In this document: positions 41,101 to 49,623 of the stretch, in pieces | Layout: each line of letters starts with the position of its first letter | Position numbering within the stretch: the first letter of the stretch is position 1 | DNA from: Spirosoma pollinicola | Lineage (GTDB): Bacteria > Bacteroidota > Bacteroidia > Cytophagales > Spirosomataceae | DNA: 64,000 bases | Assembly: GCF_002831565.1 (NCBI RefSeq) | Contig: NZ_CP025096.1 | Span: forward strand, 806,001-870,000 | Reading direction: 5' to 3' | Made by a program: the position numbers and the translations under genes | The notes under the pieces: generated by a model | What the model was told of the DNA's origin: nothing | Seen by the model: only the letters and a program-made list of their open reading frames with translations | Databases searched by the model: none

Positions 41101-41508
41101 CATGATTTCTCCAGTTCGTTCTACTCAGCCAAAAGCCATACTGCTTTGTATGACTCCTGGACACCCGATCACCACGATGCCAAAGCGCCCATTCAGGAAA
41201 CGGTAGGTTCCTTTAGTACGGCTAGTGTACCCAACTCGTATTTCATAGAGAAGGGAGGGTATTTACGGGCCAGAAACGTTCAGGTAGGGTACACGCTCCC
41301 CGGTACTATGCTTCAGAAAATAGGCTTGACAAGGCTCCGAATCTATGTACAAGCAGCTAACTTATTCACCATCACAAAATATACAGGTATAGATCCGGAA
41401 CTGACAGGTATAACGAATACGGCCAATAACAACACCAGTATCGGTATTGATACCGGTGTTTATCCAAACCAGCGCCAGTATCTGGTCGGCCTTAATCTCT
41501 CCTTTTAG
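38170..41508 (+). CDS. SusC/RagA family TonB-linked outer membrane receptor
   Basis: A 1112-residue outer membrane importer. A long signal region is followed by a carboxypeptidase-regulatory-like domain at about 57-130 (ITGRVLDDTGSPLPGASVVL). The TonB-box/plug region comes next (SLGEVVVIGYGTQKKADLTG; LQGRASGVTIQTSGQPGQAP; DAGAASIYGARAANGVIILT), then a 22-strand barrel ending in RQYLVGLNLSF. With its SusD partner 30 bases downstream it imports an oligosaccharide or other polymer fragment. The substrate is unknown because no degradative enzyme is directly attached. Confidence 0.97.
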   Translation: MLKQLYLPKEWPNLSVIILTLLITLTGKATSYAHTGHGLFTRHRMSTCKAYAATAYPITGRVLDDTGSPLPGASVVLKGSVKTGTTTDGEGKFTLNLPESPDPVLIISSIGYATQEVVLSNRTTVEIRLVVDAKSLGEVVVIGYGTQKKADLTGSVAVVDINELNQQPTAQITDQLQGRASGVTIQTSGQPGQAPQVRIRGINTFGNNSPLYVVDGVPTSTINDLNPNDIASMQVLKDAGAASIYGARAANGVIILTTKRGSKNEKVKVSYDAYYGSQRVKQGNVWNILSPQEMANLKWVALKNTNPNDPINDAQYGNGATPLLPNYIAPAGAQTVDESIYNVNPTYSNPDDVNNFNRIVKANKEGTDWFHAIFRPAPISSHNLSVTGGSDRGSYLFSVNYFNQQGTLLDTYLKRYTIRSNSQYNVNNHIRLGENLAYSITDNPQISINDPGGTIGMAYRSQPIIPIYDIRGNYAGGYGPGLGDAFNPVAMQARTLNNRGLSSRLFGNVFAEVDFLKHITARTSFGGEVASSSYHSFSYPQYENAENAKTNSYNENASSGNNWTWTNTLTYRNSFKDIHNLTVLVGTEAYKNHYREVGGTTLGYFSFDPNYVNLSTGSGTKNNYSSFSQDALFSFLGRVDYNFKERYLLSATLRRDGSSRFLNYQYGWFPAMTAGWRISGEQFMQGISWLDDLKIRGGYGVMGNQINVDPANAFTTYASSRGSSYYPITGSNSVINEGFERNRIGNPDAKWEKNANANLGIDASLFKGKLQLSVDYYRKDIRDLLYAPERSGTAGQGQVPFVNIAHMKNDGIDLSATTDFDLTRDLKLNTTLTFTSYHNTIVSISNDTPYFDEQSLNFNGSYVVRNAVGHPLSQFFGYQVAGFWNSQEEINAANTTLQQATSDPNAVYQTDVAVGRFRYADTNGDGKITDDDRTFLGNPNPKFSYGLNVGATFKNFDFSIFLYGVSGNKTWNNLKWWHDFSSSFYSAKSHTALYDSWTPDHHDAKAPIQETVGSFSTASVPNSYFIEKGGYLRARNVQVGYTLPGTMLQKIGLTRLRIYVQAANLFTITKYTGIDPELTGITNTANNNTSIGIDTGVYPNQRQYLVGLNLSF

Positions 41509-41538
41509 TCGTTAGTCCAACTTCTCAAAAACTGAAAC

Positions 41539-43314
41539 ATGAAACGGTTTTCCTATACTATTCTTGTACTGACCAGTTTAACCGGTGGTACGTTCCTTTA
41601 TTCCTGCAAAGACGATTTTTTAAAGCAACCCGCACTTGGGGCGTTGAGTGATCAGGTCCTGACCGATGCGAAAGGGGTGGAAACGCTTTTAGTAGCCGCC
41701 TATGCGGCTTTGGATGGGCAGGCCAGCGATGCAACTGCCTTCGGCGGGGGCGGGGCCTGGGAAGCCTCTCCCGACAACTGGATTTACGGCAGTCTGGCGG
41801 GGGGCGAAGCCCATAAAGGCAGTGACGGGTCCGATCAGGCCAGTATTGACCCGATTGTCAAGTTCACTGCCGATCCTAGCAATGGCTTTTTTAATAGCAA
41901 ATGGAAAGCCGTATTCGAAGGTATCACCCGTACGAATAGCGTTCTACGGATTTTAAAGGGCGTAACCGATTTATCGGATGCTGAAAAGGCAAATATTGAG
42001 GCACAAGCCCGGTTTTTGCGGGCTCATTATTACTTCGACCTGAAGAAGATGTTCAATAAAGTTCCCTGGATCGATGAGACGACAACGAACTTTAATCAGC
42101 CGAATACAGACGATATCTGGCCAAAGATCGAAGCCGATTTCAACTATGCCTTTAAAAATCTATCTGAAACACAGGCGGACATAGCCCGGGCTAACAAATG
42201 GGCTGCTGGCGCTTACCTGGCCAAAACGTATCTGTATGAACATAAATATGCCGACGCGCAGGCGCTTTTTACGCAGGTCATTAGTCAGGGCAAAACAACG
42301 AATGGACTGGCTTATGGTTTACTACCCAAGTTCTTCGATAACTTTAATCCTGCCATGGAAAACGGCCCTGAATCGGTCTTTGCCATTCAGAATGTAGCCA
42401 ACGATGGCACGAATACCATCGCGAATGCAAATCAGGGCGACATGTTGAACTACCCGTATAACGGGCCATTCAGTTGTTGCGGATTTTATCAGCCTACGCA
42501 GGATCTGGTCAATTCGTTCCGTACGGATGCCACGGGACTTCCCTATCTGGATACGTATAATCAACACGCCGTCAAAAACGATATGGGCATAACATCCATT
42601 CAACCTTTTACGCCGGACGCCGGACCAGTAGACCCCCGCTTGGACTGGACGGTTGGTCGTAGGGGACTGCCGTATCTGGATTGGGGCAATCACCCAGGTC
42701 AGGATTGGGTACGTGCGCAGAGTTACGGAGGACCTTATGCGCCCAAGAAGAACATTTACTGGCGAGCCACGCAGGATCAATATTCAGATCAGAACAGTTG
42801 GGCTCCGGGCAGTGCCATCAACACGATGCTGATTCGCTTCTCGGACGTATTGCTGATGGCCGCCGAAGCCGAGGCTCAGGTTGGGAATTTAAGTAAAGCC
42901 CAGGACTATGTTAATCAGGTACGCAAACGGGCCGCCAACAAAGAGGGCTGGGTTTACAAATACGCTAATGAAGCTGACCCATCAGCCGGATTTTCGACGA
43001 CACCAGCCGCCAATTATTCCGTTGGGTTATATCCGGCAAGTACGTTTGCTAGCCAGGGGAAAGACTACGCGTTGAAGGCAATTTATTTAGAACGGAAATT
43101 AGAGTTGGGTATGGAGGGACACCGTTTCTTCGATTTGGTTCGGTGGGGTATTGCCGAGCAAACCCTGAATGCCTATTTCGTATATGAATCGACCATTTCA
43201 ACGGATATCCGGGGTGGTAAATTTGTCGCTGGCACTAAAGACTATTACCCAATTCCTCAACGCCAAATCGATTTAAGCGGTCAGGGTGTGCTGACCCAAA
43301 ATCCAGGTTATTAA
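41539..43314 (+). CDS. SusD/RagB family nutrient-binding lipoprotein
   Basis: A 591-residue surface lipoprotein that caps the SusC barrel. The lipobox cysteine is in FLYSCKDDF. The TPR-containing SusD fold is indicated by LTDAKGVETLLVAAYAALDG, ANIEAQARFLRAHYYFDLKK, LLMAAEAEAQVGNLSKAQDY, and the C-terminal LERKLELGMEGHRFFDLVRW, ending with the PIPQRQIDL motif. It forms an operon with the SusC gene. Ligand unknown. Confidence 0.97.
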   Translation: MKRFSYTILVLTSLTGGTFLYSCKDDFLKQPALGALSDQVLTDAKGVETLLVAAYAALDGQASDATAFGGGGAWEASPDNWIYGSLAGGEAHKGSDGSDQASIDPIVKFTADPSNGFFNSKWKAVFEGITRTNSVLRILKGVTDLSDAEKANIEAQARFLRAHYYFDLKKMFNKVPWIDETTTNFNQPNTDDIWPKIEADFNYAFKNLSETQADIARANKWAAGAYLAKTYLYEHKYADAQALFTQVISQGKTTNGLAYGLLPKFFDNFNPAMENGPESVFAIQNVANDGTNTIANANQGDMLNYPYNGPFSCCGFYQPTQDLVNSFRTDATGLPYLDTYNQHAVKNDMGITSIQPFTPDAGPVDPRLDWTVGRRGLPYLDWGNHPGQDWVRAQSYGGPYAPKKNIYWRATQDQYSDQNSWAPGSAINTMLIRFSDVLLMAAEAEAQVGNLSKAQDYVNQVRKRAANKEGWVYKYANEADPSAGFSTTPAANYSVGLYPASTFASQGKDYALKAIYLERKLELGMEGHRFFDLVRWGIAEQTLNAYFVYESTISTDIRGGKFVAGTKDYYPIPQRQIDLSGQGVLTQNPGY

Positions 43315-43718
43315 TAGAAATTCACCTAGCTTACGGCAAGAAAACAGATGGTTAGTTTAGCCCAAACATTCTATTGATAACGTGCATTGCGTTTACTTTT
43401 TCAAACCTCAATTAGACCTATGAGAAACGTTCCCCTGCGTGGCTTAAGGAAGGGTCAAGTTTCGATACGACGCTGTTTTGACCTGATTTTTCTGCTCAGT
43501 ACAGCGCCAATATGTGGTTTGCCAACTCAAATTAGTTACGATTTAATGACTAGTTAGATGCGTTGTCAATTAGAGGGCCAATCCGATACATTCCTTGGTT
43601 GGCCTGACAAGTTTGAAATTGAGGGGGAAACATTTATTATTTACCCCACGCTAAAATTGTATGATAAAAGCCAAATCCAAATTAATACTTGACATAATTT
43701 AGATTACAGAACCGAAAA
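43315..43718. other. Intergenic region after susD-like gene
   Basis: About 400 bases with no supported gene. A 45-codon frame from ATG 43420 (starts MRNVPLRGLRKG) has no upstream signals and is not called. No clear terminator hairpin with a T-run was found. Confidence 0.55.
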
Positions 43719-43997
43719 ATGGAGGGTATAACCGGGATTTGGGTCTTCCATGGGGAAGGTGGTCGATTCTCTAGTGGTGTGTTTTCCAGTAAAGCAAAGG
43801 CGGAATACTGGATTAGTCAACATCAGCTTTCAGGTATGCTTACTCTATATCCACTCGATACAGGCGTATACGATTGGTCGCTTGAAAAGGGTTATTTCGA
43901 GGCAGAGAAAGAAGCGGACCCCAAGGCCACTTTCATTCAGCGGTTTACTACAGCTAGCCAAGAACACTACCATTATGAAGATGGTAAATCAGGCTAG
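43719..43997 (+). CDS. DUF7710-like small protein
   Basis: A 92-residue protein. The pattern WVFHGEGGRFSSGVFSSKAK, AEYWISQHQLSGMLTLYPLD and TGVYDWSLEKGYF is that of the DUF7710 family, small proteins of unknown function that often lie near immunity or toxin genes. It lies 36 bases upstream of the deaminase gene in the same direction, so co-transcription is likely. Confidence 0.78.
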   Translation: MEGITGIWVFHGEGGRFSSGVFSSKAKAEYWISQHQLSGMLTLYPLDTGVYDWSLEKGYFEAEKEADPKATFIQRFTTASQEHYHYEDGKSG

Positions 43998-44033
43998 CTG
44001 GTCAACCTAATTACCGCTTATACAACAGTTGAA

Positions 44034-44432
44034 ATGACCCGTCTTCCTATCAATGACAGCGATTATAAGCTGATTCAACAAGCCCGGGATTTGATCGCCC
44101 TTCGGCATAAACCTGACATTCATGCCGTCAGCTCAGTACTCAGAACTAAGGCAGGAAACGTCTTCGAGGGCATTCATTTGGAAGCTTACATTGGCCGAAT
44201 AGCTGTCTGCGCAGAAGCGGTTACGATTGGCACAGCCGCTACGCAAGGCGATAGTGATATTGATTCAATTGTAGCTGTCTATCATACCGGGAAAATAGTA
44301 GCTCCTTGTGGTATGTGTCGAGAGCTAATCTCTGATTATGCGAGTGATGCCTTAATAATCTTAGAAGATAATTCAGGTATTTTCAAAACGCCGGTCCTCG
44401 ATCTCCTACCAATGAAGTACGAGAGAGAGTAG
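44034..44432 (+). CDS. Cytidine-deaminase-fold enzyme, blasticidin-S deaminase-like
   Basis: A 132-residue zinc deaminase. The active site is CAEAVTIG (zinc Cys and catalytic Glu) with PCGMCREL (two zinc Cys). The segments EAYIGRIAVCAEA, PCGMCRELISDYASD and the C-terminal LLPMKYERE closely follow the remembered sequence of the Bacillus Bsr blasticidin-S deaminase. Deamination of a cytosine nucleoside or a nucleoside antibiotic is expected; the exact substrate is not proven. It forms a small unit with the DUF7710-like gene. Confidence 0.88.
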   Translation: MTRLPINDSDYKLIQQARDLIALRHKPDIHAVSSVLRTKAGNVFEGIHLEAYIGRIAVCAEAVTIGTAATQGDSDIDSIVAVYHTGKIVAPCGMCRELISDYASDALIILEDNSGIFKTPVLDLLPMKYERE

Positions 44433-44548
44433 AACTATTTTTAGAAGCGAGCTTAGTCTTCAAACTGCCTTTTTTCTTAAATATATCTCTTAACATAATC
44501 CGTCGCATACGATCCGGAGCATACGGCTATGGTTGGTCAGTCACCCGT

Positions 44549-45577
44549 TCAGGTGGAGGCCTGCGACACTTTTTGCTGGGTGGGGATGTTGCTTACCTCC
44601 CGTTCCCGCTCCGTCTGTTCAATATAAACCGCATTTTCGGCCGGTTCAATCTTAATGCCGAATTGGTTGGCGTAGGCCTGGGTAAACTCGGCCCCAAAAT
44701 ATAAAATGGCCGCTGTGTAATAGATCCACGTCAGGATCACAATCAGCGAGCCAGCCGCGCCGTAGGTCGATTCGGTGCCGGTCGTCTCGATATACAACCC
44801 AATCCCATACCGGCCCAGCATAAACAGCAGGGCGGTAAAAATAGCGCCCCATCGCACATCCTTCCAGCCAATCTTAGCATCGGGCAGCACTTTAAAAATG
44901 ACGCCGAACAGCACCGTTACCACGGCGGTGCTAAGGGCAAAATTAAGTGCACTGATCAAATATACACCCAGACCCGGCAAGAAACGCGTCAACTGATCGC
45001 TTAGGGCCAGCACAACCCCGTTGACGACCAGCGATACCAGCAGAAGAAATCCCAGACTCACCACCAGGGAAGACGACAAGAGTCGATCTTTGATTAGTTT
45101 GAGCCAGCCTTGCTTGGGTTTGGCTTTAACCCGCCAGATCAGATTGACCGAATCCTGGATTTCCACGAAGATGCTGGTAGCCCCGATCAGTAAAGTAATA
45201 ATACCAATGACCAAAGCCATACTGGATTTTCCCGACAGGCCCACATTCTTGATCATATCCTGAATCTGCTTAGCAGCCTGATTGCCCACCAGGCCATTAA
45301 GCTGGCCAAAGATCTGGCCCCGGATAGCTTCTTCACCCAGAAAGATACCAGCTAGGGCAATCATTAGCACCAGTAGAGGGGCTAGCGAAAAAATGGTATA
45401 ATAGGCCAGGGCCGCACTAAGCTTCAGACAGCGATCATCCATAAACCCGTTGGCCGCATTGCGCAGCACGGCCCAGGCATTTCCCCAGAATCCCTTTTTA
45501 TCCGGTTCTGGGGGAGCGGCCATGGGAATGGAATCGGCAAAGAGGTTTTTGTAGAAACGGGTCAGTAGCGTACTCAT
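44549..45577 (-). CDS. YihY/BrkB-family membrane protein
   Basis: A 342-residue inner membrane protein, start at ATG 45577. The family core is clear: KLSAALAYYTIFSLAPLLVL, then GATSIFVEIQDSVNLIWRVK, and the late helices with GRYGIGLYIETTGTESTYGA and LTWIYYTAAILYFGAEFTQA. Six membrane helices are expected. The biochemical function is unknown; it is not RNase BN as once thought. The C-terminal 40 residues are a charged tail. No operon partner is visible. Confidence 0.93.
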   Translation of the reverse strand: MSTLLTRFYKNLFADSIPMAAPPEPDKKGFWGNAWAVLRNAANGFMDDRCLKLSAALAYYTIFSLAPLLVLMIALAGIFLGEEAIRGQIFGQLNGLVGNQAAKQIQDMIKNVGLSGKSSMALVIGIITLLIGATSIFVEIQDSVNLIWRVKAKPKQGWLKLIKDRLLSSSLVVSLGFLLLVSLVVNGVVLALSDQLTRFLPGLGVYLISALNFALSTAVVTVLFGVIFKVLPDAKIGWKDVRWGAIFTALLFMLGRYGIGLYIETTGTESTYGAAGSLIVILTWIYYTAAILYFGAEFTQAYANQFGIKIEPAENAVYIEQTEREREVSNIPTQQKVSQAST

Positions 45578-45923
45578 GCGGGTAAGGGTTTGTGATGAAT
45601 CAAGTGACAGGCTATTCCGAAAGGCTGAAAACCAACACGCCGACATAACCCAGCCAAAGCCGGGTTGTTCCAAAAACAGGGCGAAACCTCGTCAAGCGGT
45701 CCGTATCGATAGGATTTCGGTCGGCAGGGCAACCCCTCTGGAAAATAAGCTAATAAGCTGATAAGACGGGTTGAGGACTCAGGAACAGCCTAAAACTAGG
45801 CATCTTTGTGATTTATGTTTTTCCTACTTCGCTACGAAGGGCTAGAAGCAGCCTGGTCTACTTTTTGTTAACTCACTTTTATTGGCTCATGACTGTGTAA
45901 AGCCATCCCGACAAAAGACTCAT

Positions 45924-45980
45924 AAAAACGCTCCTGATTGAGACGAAGGAGCATGCATGTATTTGCTTCAAAATATGGAC
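45924..45980 (+). repeat. Dispersed intergenic repeat, copy 2
   Basis: Starts AAAACGCTCC, contains TGAGACGA (45939-45946), a hairpin (GAAG...CTTC) and a degenerate end ATATGGAC. It lies between two leftward genes. The rest of the 45578-46003 gap has no supported gene. Confidence 0.6.
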
Positions 45981-46003
45981 GATTAATTTAATAATCTCTT
46001 TTA

Positions 46004-46840
46004 CTACCTGTTTACGGCTACCCGTTGCATACCCTCCCTTTCCAGAAAGAGAGCCTGCAGCTTTCGGGTCACTGGTCCCGGGTAGGGTTGGGGTAATACG
46101 TGCTGATCAATTTGGCGAACCGGCATAATCCGTTGGTTGCTGGAGGTAATAAACACTTCGTCTGCCGCAAAAACTTCCGCTAGCTGAATGGCTCGTTCTT
46201 CGACGGCAAAAATTCCCTGACAGACCGATAAGACATGTTTTCGGGTAATGCCCGGTAAGATACCAGTGGCAGCCGTACTCACCGTTTGGTTTTTAACGAT
46301 AAAGACGTTGCTCCGCGACGACTCTGAGATAAGGCCGTTCCAATAGTATAAATAGTCATCCGTGGCCTGACGCTTTAATTGTGGCAGCATTTGGATGGGG
46401 GGCAAGTAACTGAGCGTTTTAACCCCCGGAATCTCCCGATGATATTCGTAGGACATCAAGCTTACCCCCAAGGCGGCATCGGGGAAACTGAATGGACTGG
46501 CCCAAGCCAGCAAATTCGGTTGCTCAGCCGGGGTAAACCCATCCGCTGAATAGCCACCCGTCAGAATCATTTTAAGGCCCAATAGCTCATGCGGGTTTAA
46601 CTGAATCAACTCGGCAATCAGTTGCTGCAGACACTCCCGGCTTTCGGGCATCTGTAAACCCATGACCTTGGCGGCCTGCTCAAAACGGTCCAGGTGGTCA
46701 TCGACGAAAATGGGGTGGCCTTTTACAACCCGCAAAAAATCAAAGATGCCGTACCCCCGCAGAAAAGCCAGGTCAGTGACCTGAAGGCGGGTCTCTGCCA
46801 GGGGTAGGAACTCACCGTTCAAATAAGCGTAGGCGTCCAT
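46004..46840 (-). CDS. Class IV aminotransferase (branched-chain/D-amino acid type)
   Basis: A 278-residue PLP enzyme. It has the opening YLNGEFLPLAETRLQVTDLA, FLRGYGIFDFLR, the catalytic lysine in GVKTLSYLPP, the conserved SESSRSNVF segment, and GILPGITRKHVLSVC for phosphate binding. It transfers amino groups or acts as aminodeoxychorismate lyase; the sequence alone cannot decide. It stands alone with the start at ATG 46840. Confidence 0.92.
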   Translation of the reverse strand: MDAYAYLNGEFLPLAETRLQVTDLAFLRGYGIFDFLRVVKGHPIFVDDHLDRFEQAAKVMGLQMPESRECLQQLIAELIQLNPHELLGLKMILTGGYSADGFTPAEQPNLLAWASPFSFPDAALGVSLMSYEYHREIPGVKTLSYLPPIQMLPQLKRQATDDYLYYWNGLISESSRSNVFIVKNQTVSTAATGILPGITRKHVLSVCQGIFAVEERAIQLAEVFAADEVFITSSNQRIMPVRQIDQHVLPQPYPGPVTRKLQALFLEREGMQRVAVNR

Positions 46841-46969
46841 GTCAATAAACTGATTATGATTTGTCTGTTTTCCTAACCCCTATCTGGGTTCAGAGGTAGG
46901 GCGTTTGCTTTTCAATACGGGTTCAATGGAACGAATTGGTTCCAGTAGGGTAAAATTAGTCATCCCTTA

Positions 46970-47398
46970 CTATCTCCCGGCCAGATCAGCGATTCCGTTC
47001 GGAAACATGCTTTTGGCCACCTGTGCCATATCCAGTGCCTCTCGCAGTAGTTTAATCTTACCCTGTTCAGCTATTAATCGACCCATATACGTTTGATGGT
47101 AAGGCCGACCGGTTGCCGCCACTTGACACCGGACATCGTATTCCCCAAAAGCCTGATCGGGCGTATCGATATGGATCCGAATATTCTCAAACTCAAAACC
47201 AGGAAAGGTTTTGGGCAGGTTTTTCAGGAATTGGTAGAGGACGTCTTTTCCGTGCCATTGCCAGGGCATCCCCAGCGTAGCTAAATAAGGTAACTCAAGG
47301 GTGGCATCCTCCGCGAAGAGCTCAATCGCCTTGTCGGCATCGTTAATCGAATGAAGATAATCTAGCAGCAGTTCTTTTGCGGTTTTCATTGAATTCAT
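46970..47398 (-). CDS. SnoaL-like NTF2-fold protein
   Basis: A 142-residue protein with the NTF2/SnoaL pattern: KELLLDYLHSINDADKAIEL, FAEDATLELPYLATLG, then WHGKDVLYQFLKNLPKTF and FGEYDVRCQVAATGRPYHQT. Start at ATG 47398, or ATG 47389 three codons in. Likely a small hydrolase or isomerase. The 47399-47670 gap upstream holds no recognised signal. Confidence 0.88.
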   Translation of the reverse strand: MNSMKTAKELLLDYLHSINDADKAIELFAEDATLELPYLATLGMPWQWHGKDVLYQFLKNLPKTFPGFEFENIRIHIDTPDQAFGEYDVRCQVAATGRPYHQTYMGRLIAEQGKIKLLREALDMAQVAKSMFPNGIADLAGR

Positions 47399-47670
47399 GG
47401 CCTTGTTTGGTTTATAGTTGTACGAATGAATTGAGTCGTGGGTACCCCTTTGGCACGCACTCGCTCCCGAAGCACGGGGCTCTACGTGATCCGATTAGAT
47501 CGTTTTACCTAGTGGGGGCAGTTGTCTTGTCGGTACGGCCAACTTAGTATCGATGGTTGATCGCGTGTTTTTTCTAGCGGGTACTTTTGGCGCGGGACAA
47601 AACCGGTTGAGTCGTGGGAAACAGGTATGGTAAGCAAAGACAAGCGACGAATGGTATCCTCTCTAGTACC

Positions 47671-48036
47671 TTACTGGTTTTTCTTTCTATCCAGAAAAAC
47701 CAGCAGTGACTGAATCTTCCCCGCTTCGAAGGTAAAAATGTCCTGGCCCGTAACCCGTGCCGGATCAGCGGGTGGTCCGAATTGCCAGTTCACTCGGGCT
47801 ATGTTATGATGCGATTCGACGGGTGTCCGTTGCGCAAAGCGGTAATCGGGTCGTTCAGCCAGCAGATCGCCAATATAAGCATCGATGTTTGGCAGGCCAT
47901 CAAATCGGTAATGAGCAATGACTAAACTATCCTGACTGTATAACTTCTCGATGGCCGCTCTTCGGGTTAACCCGTTTCGGTCGCTCCATACGGTAAAGTG
48001 CTCCGCGATTAACGTATTTATTTCGTTTTCTTCCAT
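47671..48036 (-). CDS. NTF2-fold (SnoaL-like) protein under probable Crp/Fnr control
   Basis: A 121-residue protein. ATG at 48036 is preferred over an upstream TTG. It has NTLIAEHFTVWSDRNGLTRR, AAIEKLYSQDSLVIAHYRFD, and GQDIFTFEAGKIQSLLVFLD, typical of SnoaL-like NTF2 proteins. A 14-base TTGA-N6-TCAA box lies at 48113-48126 in its leader, identical in type to two boxes upstream of the F420-reductase-like gene. It therefore probably belongs to the regulon of the adjacent Crp/Fnr protein. Confidence 0.86.
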   Translation of the reverse strand: MEENEINTLIAEHFTVWSDRNGLTRRAAIEKLYSQDSLVIAHYRFDGLPNIDAYIGDLLAERPDYRFAQRTPVESHHNIARVNWQFGPPADPARVTGQDIFTFEAGKIQSLLVFLDRKKNQ

Positions 48037-48112
48037 GCCAGTTGATGGGGTCAATGTTGTGCTTAGTCCGTTTGTTTAGGCGCAAAGTTGCGGCTATCGG
48101 ATAAGCTCATCA

Positions 48113-48126
48113 TTGACATTTATCAA
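48113..48126. promoter_or_regulatory. Crp/Fnr-type box upstream of the NTF2-fold gene
   Basis: TTGACATTTATCAA, a TTGA-N6-TCAA palindrome followed by an A-run, about 77 bases before the ATG at 48036. It matches the two boxes at 48931-48966. Confidence 0.6.
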
Positions 48127-48198
48127 AAAAGAAAGAAACCCAACTATGGCTGGTGAAAAGTAGCCCGAAAGCGGTTCTGCTAGTCGCCGTACGGGTGC

Positions 48199-48792
48199 TT
48201 ATCGCTTTCGGGCAACCTTATTCCTCATTCGGCTTAGTGTTTCGGCACTGATGCCCAGATAAGACGCAATCATACTTTGCGGCAGGCGAGTATTGAGGCT
48301 GGGGTACTTCCTTAAAAAATGAAGGTATTTTTCTTCCGCACTGTAACTGATGGCGGCATGAATACGTTGCTGAGCGGCTATAAACCCCCGATGTAAGATC
48401 TCGTTGACCATCTGGTCAAACAAGGGTATCTCCCTTCGAAGTCGCTCAAAATGTTCTTCTTTGATGATGACTAAGACAGAATCTTCTACCGCGTCGATGT
48501 TAAAGGTAGATGGCTTGCCCGAAAGGAGGCTTGCCCGGTCTCCGGTCCACCCGTTCTCTACCGCAAAATTGAGGATATGTTCCGTGCCTTTATCATCGAC
48601 GGAATAAATGCGTAAACAGCCACTGGCCACAAAAACATTCAGTTGCCAGACGTCTCCTTGCTGCAAAAGAAATTGTTTCTTTTTCAGCTTTTTTATCACG
48701 CTGTATAACCGGATGTGCTCCAGTTCTTCCTCCCGGATAGCGATTTTGCTTTTTATATAGCTGGCTAATTCATCAAAAGGCTCAGTATTCAT
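48199..48792 (-). CDS. Crp/Fnr-family transcriptional regulator
   Basis: A 197-residue regulator. The N-terminal part is a cyclic-nucleotide-binding-type beta roll (KKLKKKQFLLQQGDVWQLNV; FVASGCLRIYSVDDKGTEHI). A long dimer helix and a short winged helix at the end follow (RLPQSMIASYLGISAETLSR MRNKVAR region). Ligand unknown; no Fe-S cysteines are seen. It is divergent from the F420-reductase-like gene, and matching TTGA-N6-TCAA boxes flank it on both sides, suggesting a small local regulon. Confidence 0.92.
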   Translation of the reverse strand: MNTEPFDELASYIKSKIAIREEELEHIRLYSVIKKLKKKQFLLQQGDVWQLNVFVASGCLRIYSVDDKGTEHILNFAVENGWTGDRASLLSGKPSTFNIDAVEDSVLVIIKEEHFERLRREIPLFDQMVNEILHRGFIAAQQRIHAAISYSAEEKYLHFLRKYPSLNTRLPQSMIASYLGISAETLSRMRNKVARKR

Positions 48793-48930
48793 CGAATGCC
48801 TCTTACTGGTAAACTTAGTAAAGATACATGAAATAAACCCGTTCTGGAAAGGAAGGGTGCGCTAATTCCAGCACCCATAAATTGCCTTGGCTGGATCAAG
48901 ACGGCCGCGGGTGAATCGCTGTGCGTTTGC

Positions 48931-48966
48931 TTGACATTGGTCAAAAAATTATTTGATAAATGTCAT
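48931..48966. promoter_or_regulatory. Tandem Crp/Fnr-type boxes upstream of the reductase gene
   Basis: TTGACATTGGTCAA (48931-48944) is a perfect palindrome. TTGATAAATGTCAT (48953-48966) is the reverse form of the 48113 box with one change. Their centres are 22 bases apart, two helical turns. They lie 50-90 bases before the ATG at 49019. Confidence 0.65.
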
Positions 48967-49018
48967 CGGGTTCTGGTGGCTCAATCCATCAACTTTGCCG
49001 CAACAAAATGGTACTACA

Positions 49019-49615
49019 ATGAAAAAAACAGTTGGGATTATAGGAGCGGGTAACCTCGCCCAGACCGTCGCTACGTATCTTATTCGCTCTGGCTATGCGG
49101 TTACCTTGAGCAATACAAACACCGACAAGCTTTCGGCAATTGTCCGTTCCCTGGGCACGGGGGCAACAGCAGGTTCAGTAACCGAAGCGGCCGCTGCCGA
49201 CATTGTCTTTTTAGCCCTTCCCTGGTTGAGCGTACCCGAGTTGGCTAGTCGCATCAATTCATGGGACAATCGGATCGTTGTGGATGCGACCAATCATTTC
49301 ATCAGTCCTGATTTTCAGGTTGCCGACTTAAACGGGCGCACTTCTACCGAAGTGGTCTCGGACTATCTTCCCGGGGCCCGAGTGGTCAAAGCCTTCAACA
49401 CGCTTTACTTTAAGCTTTTAGAACAGCCCCCGCAACAAACCGGAGGCAGACGCGTGCTTTTCCTGTCAGGCAATGATCCGGAAGCGAATGCCGAAGTAGG
49501 TAGTCTTATTGAGGAATTTGGTTTTGCGGCCGTCAATTTAGGCTCCCTTTCGGTGGGTGGCCAACTGCAGCAGGCTAAAGGCCCTCTTGCTTCCTTGAAT
49601 ATTATTAAAGTTTAA
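49019..49615 (+). CDS. NADPH-dependent F420 reductase-like / NADP oxidoreductase
   Basis: A 198-residue Rossmann protein starting at ATG 49019. The motif VGIIGAGNLAQTVATYLIRS binds NADP. AAADIVFLALPWLSVPELAS and PGARVVKAFNTLYFKLLEQP are typical of the F420H2:NADP reductase/coenzyme F420-dependent oxidoreductase-like family. In Bacteroidota without F420 the real substrate is unknown. Two Crp/Fnr-type boxes lie upstream, and a perfect palindrome follows the stop codon by 9 bases. Confidence 0.9.
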   Translation: MKKTVGIIGAGNLAQTVATYLIRSGYAVTLSNTNTDKLSAIVRSLGTGATAGSVTEAAAADIVFLALPWLSVPELASRINSWDNRIVVDATNHFISPDFQVADLNGRTSTEVVSDYLPGARVVKAFNTLYFKLLEQPPQQTGGRRVLFLSGNDPEANAEVGSLIEEFGFAAVNLGSLSVGGQLQQAKGPLASLNIIKV

Positions 49616-49623
49616 GTTTCCAT

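Noticed and set aside
38170..43314. Complete polysaccharide utilisation locus
   Set aside because: Only SusC and SusD are adjacent; GH97 and GH28 lie 11-20 kb away among unrelated genes, so one locus cannot be claimed.
43420..43557. 45-codon frame after the SusD gene
   Set aside because: No promoter, start context or similarity; may be chance.
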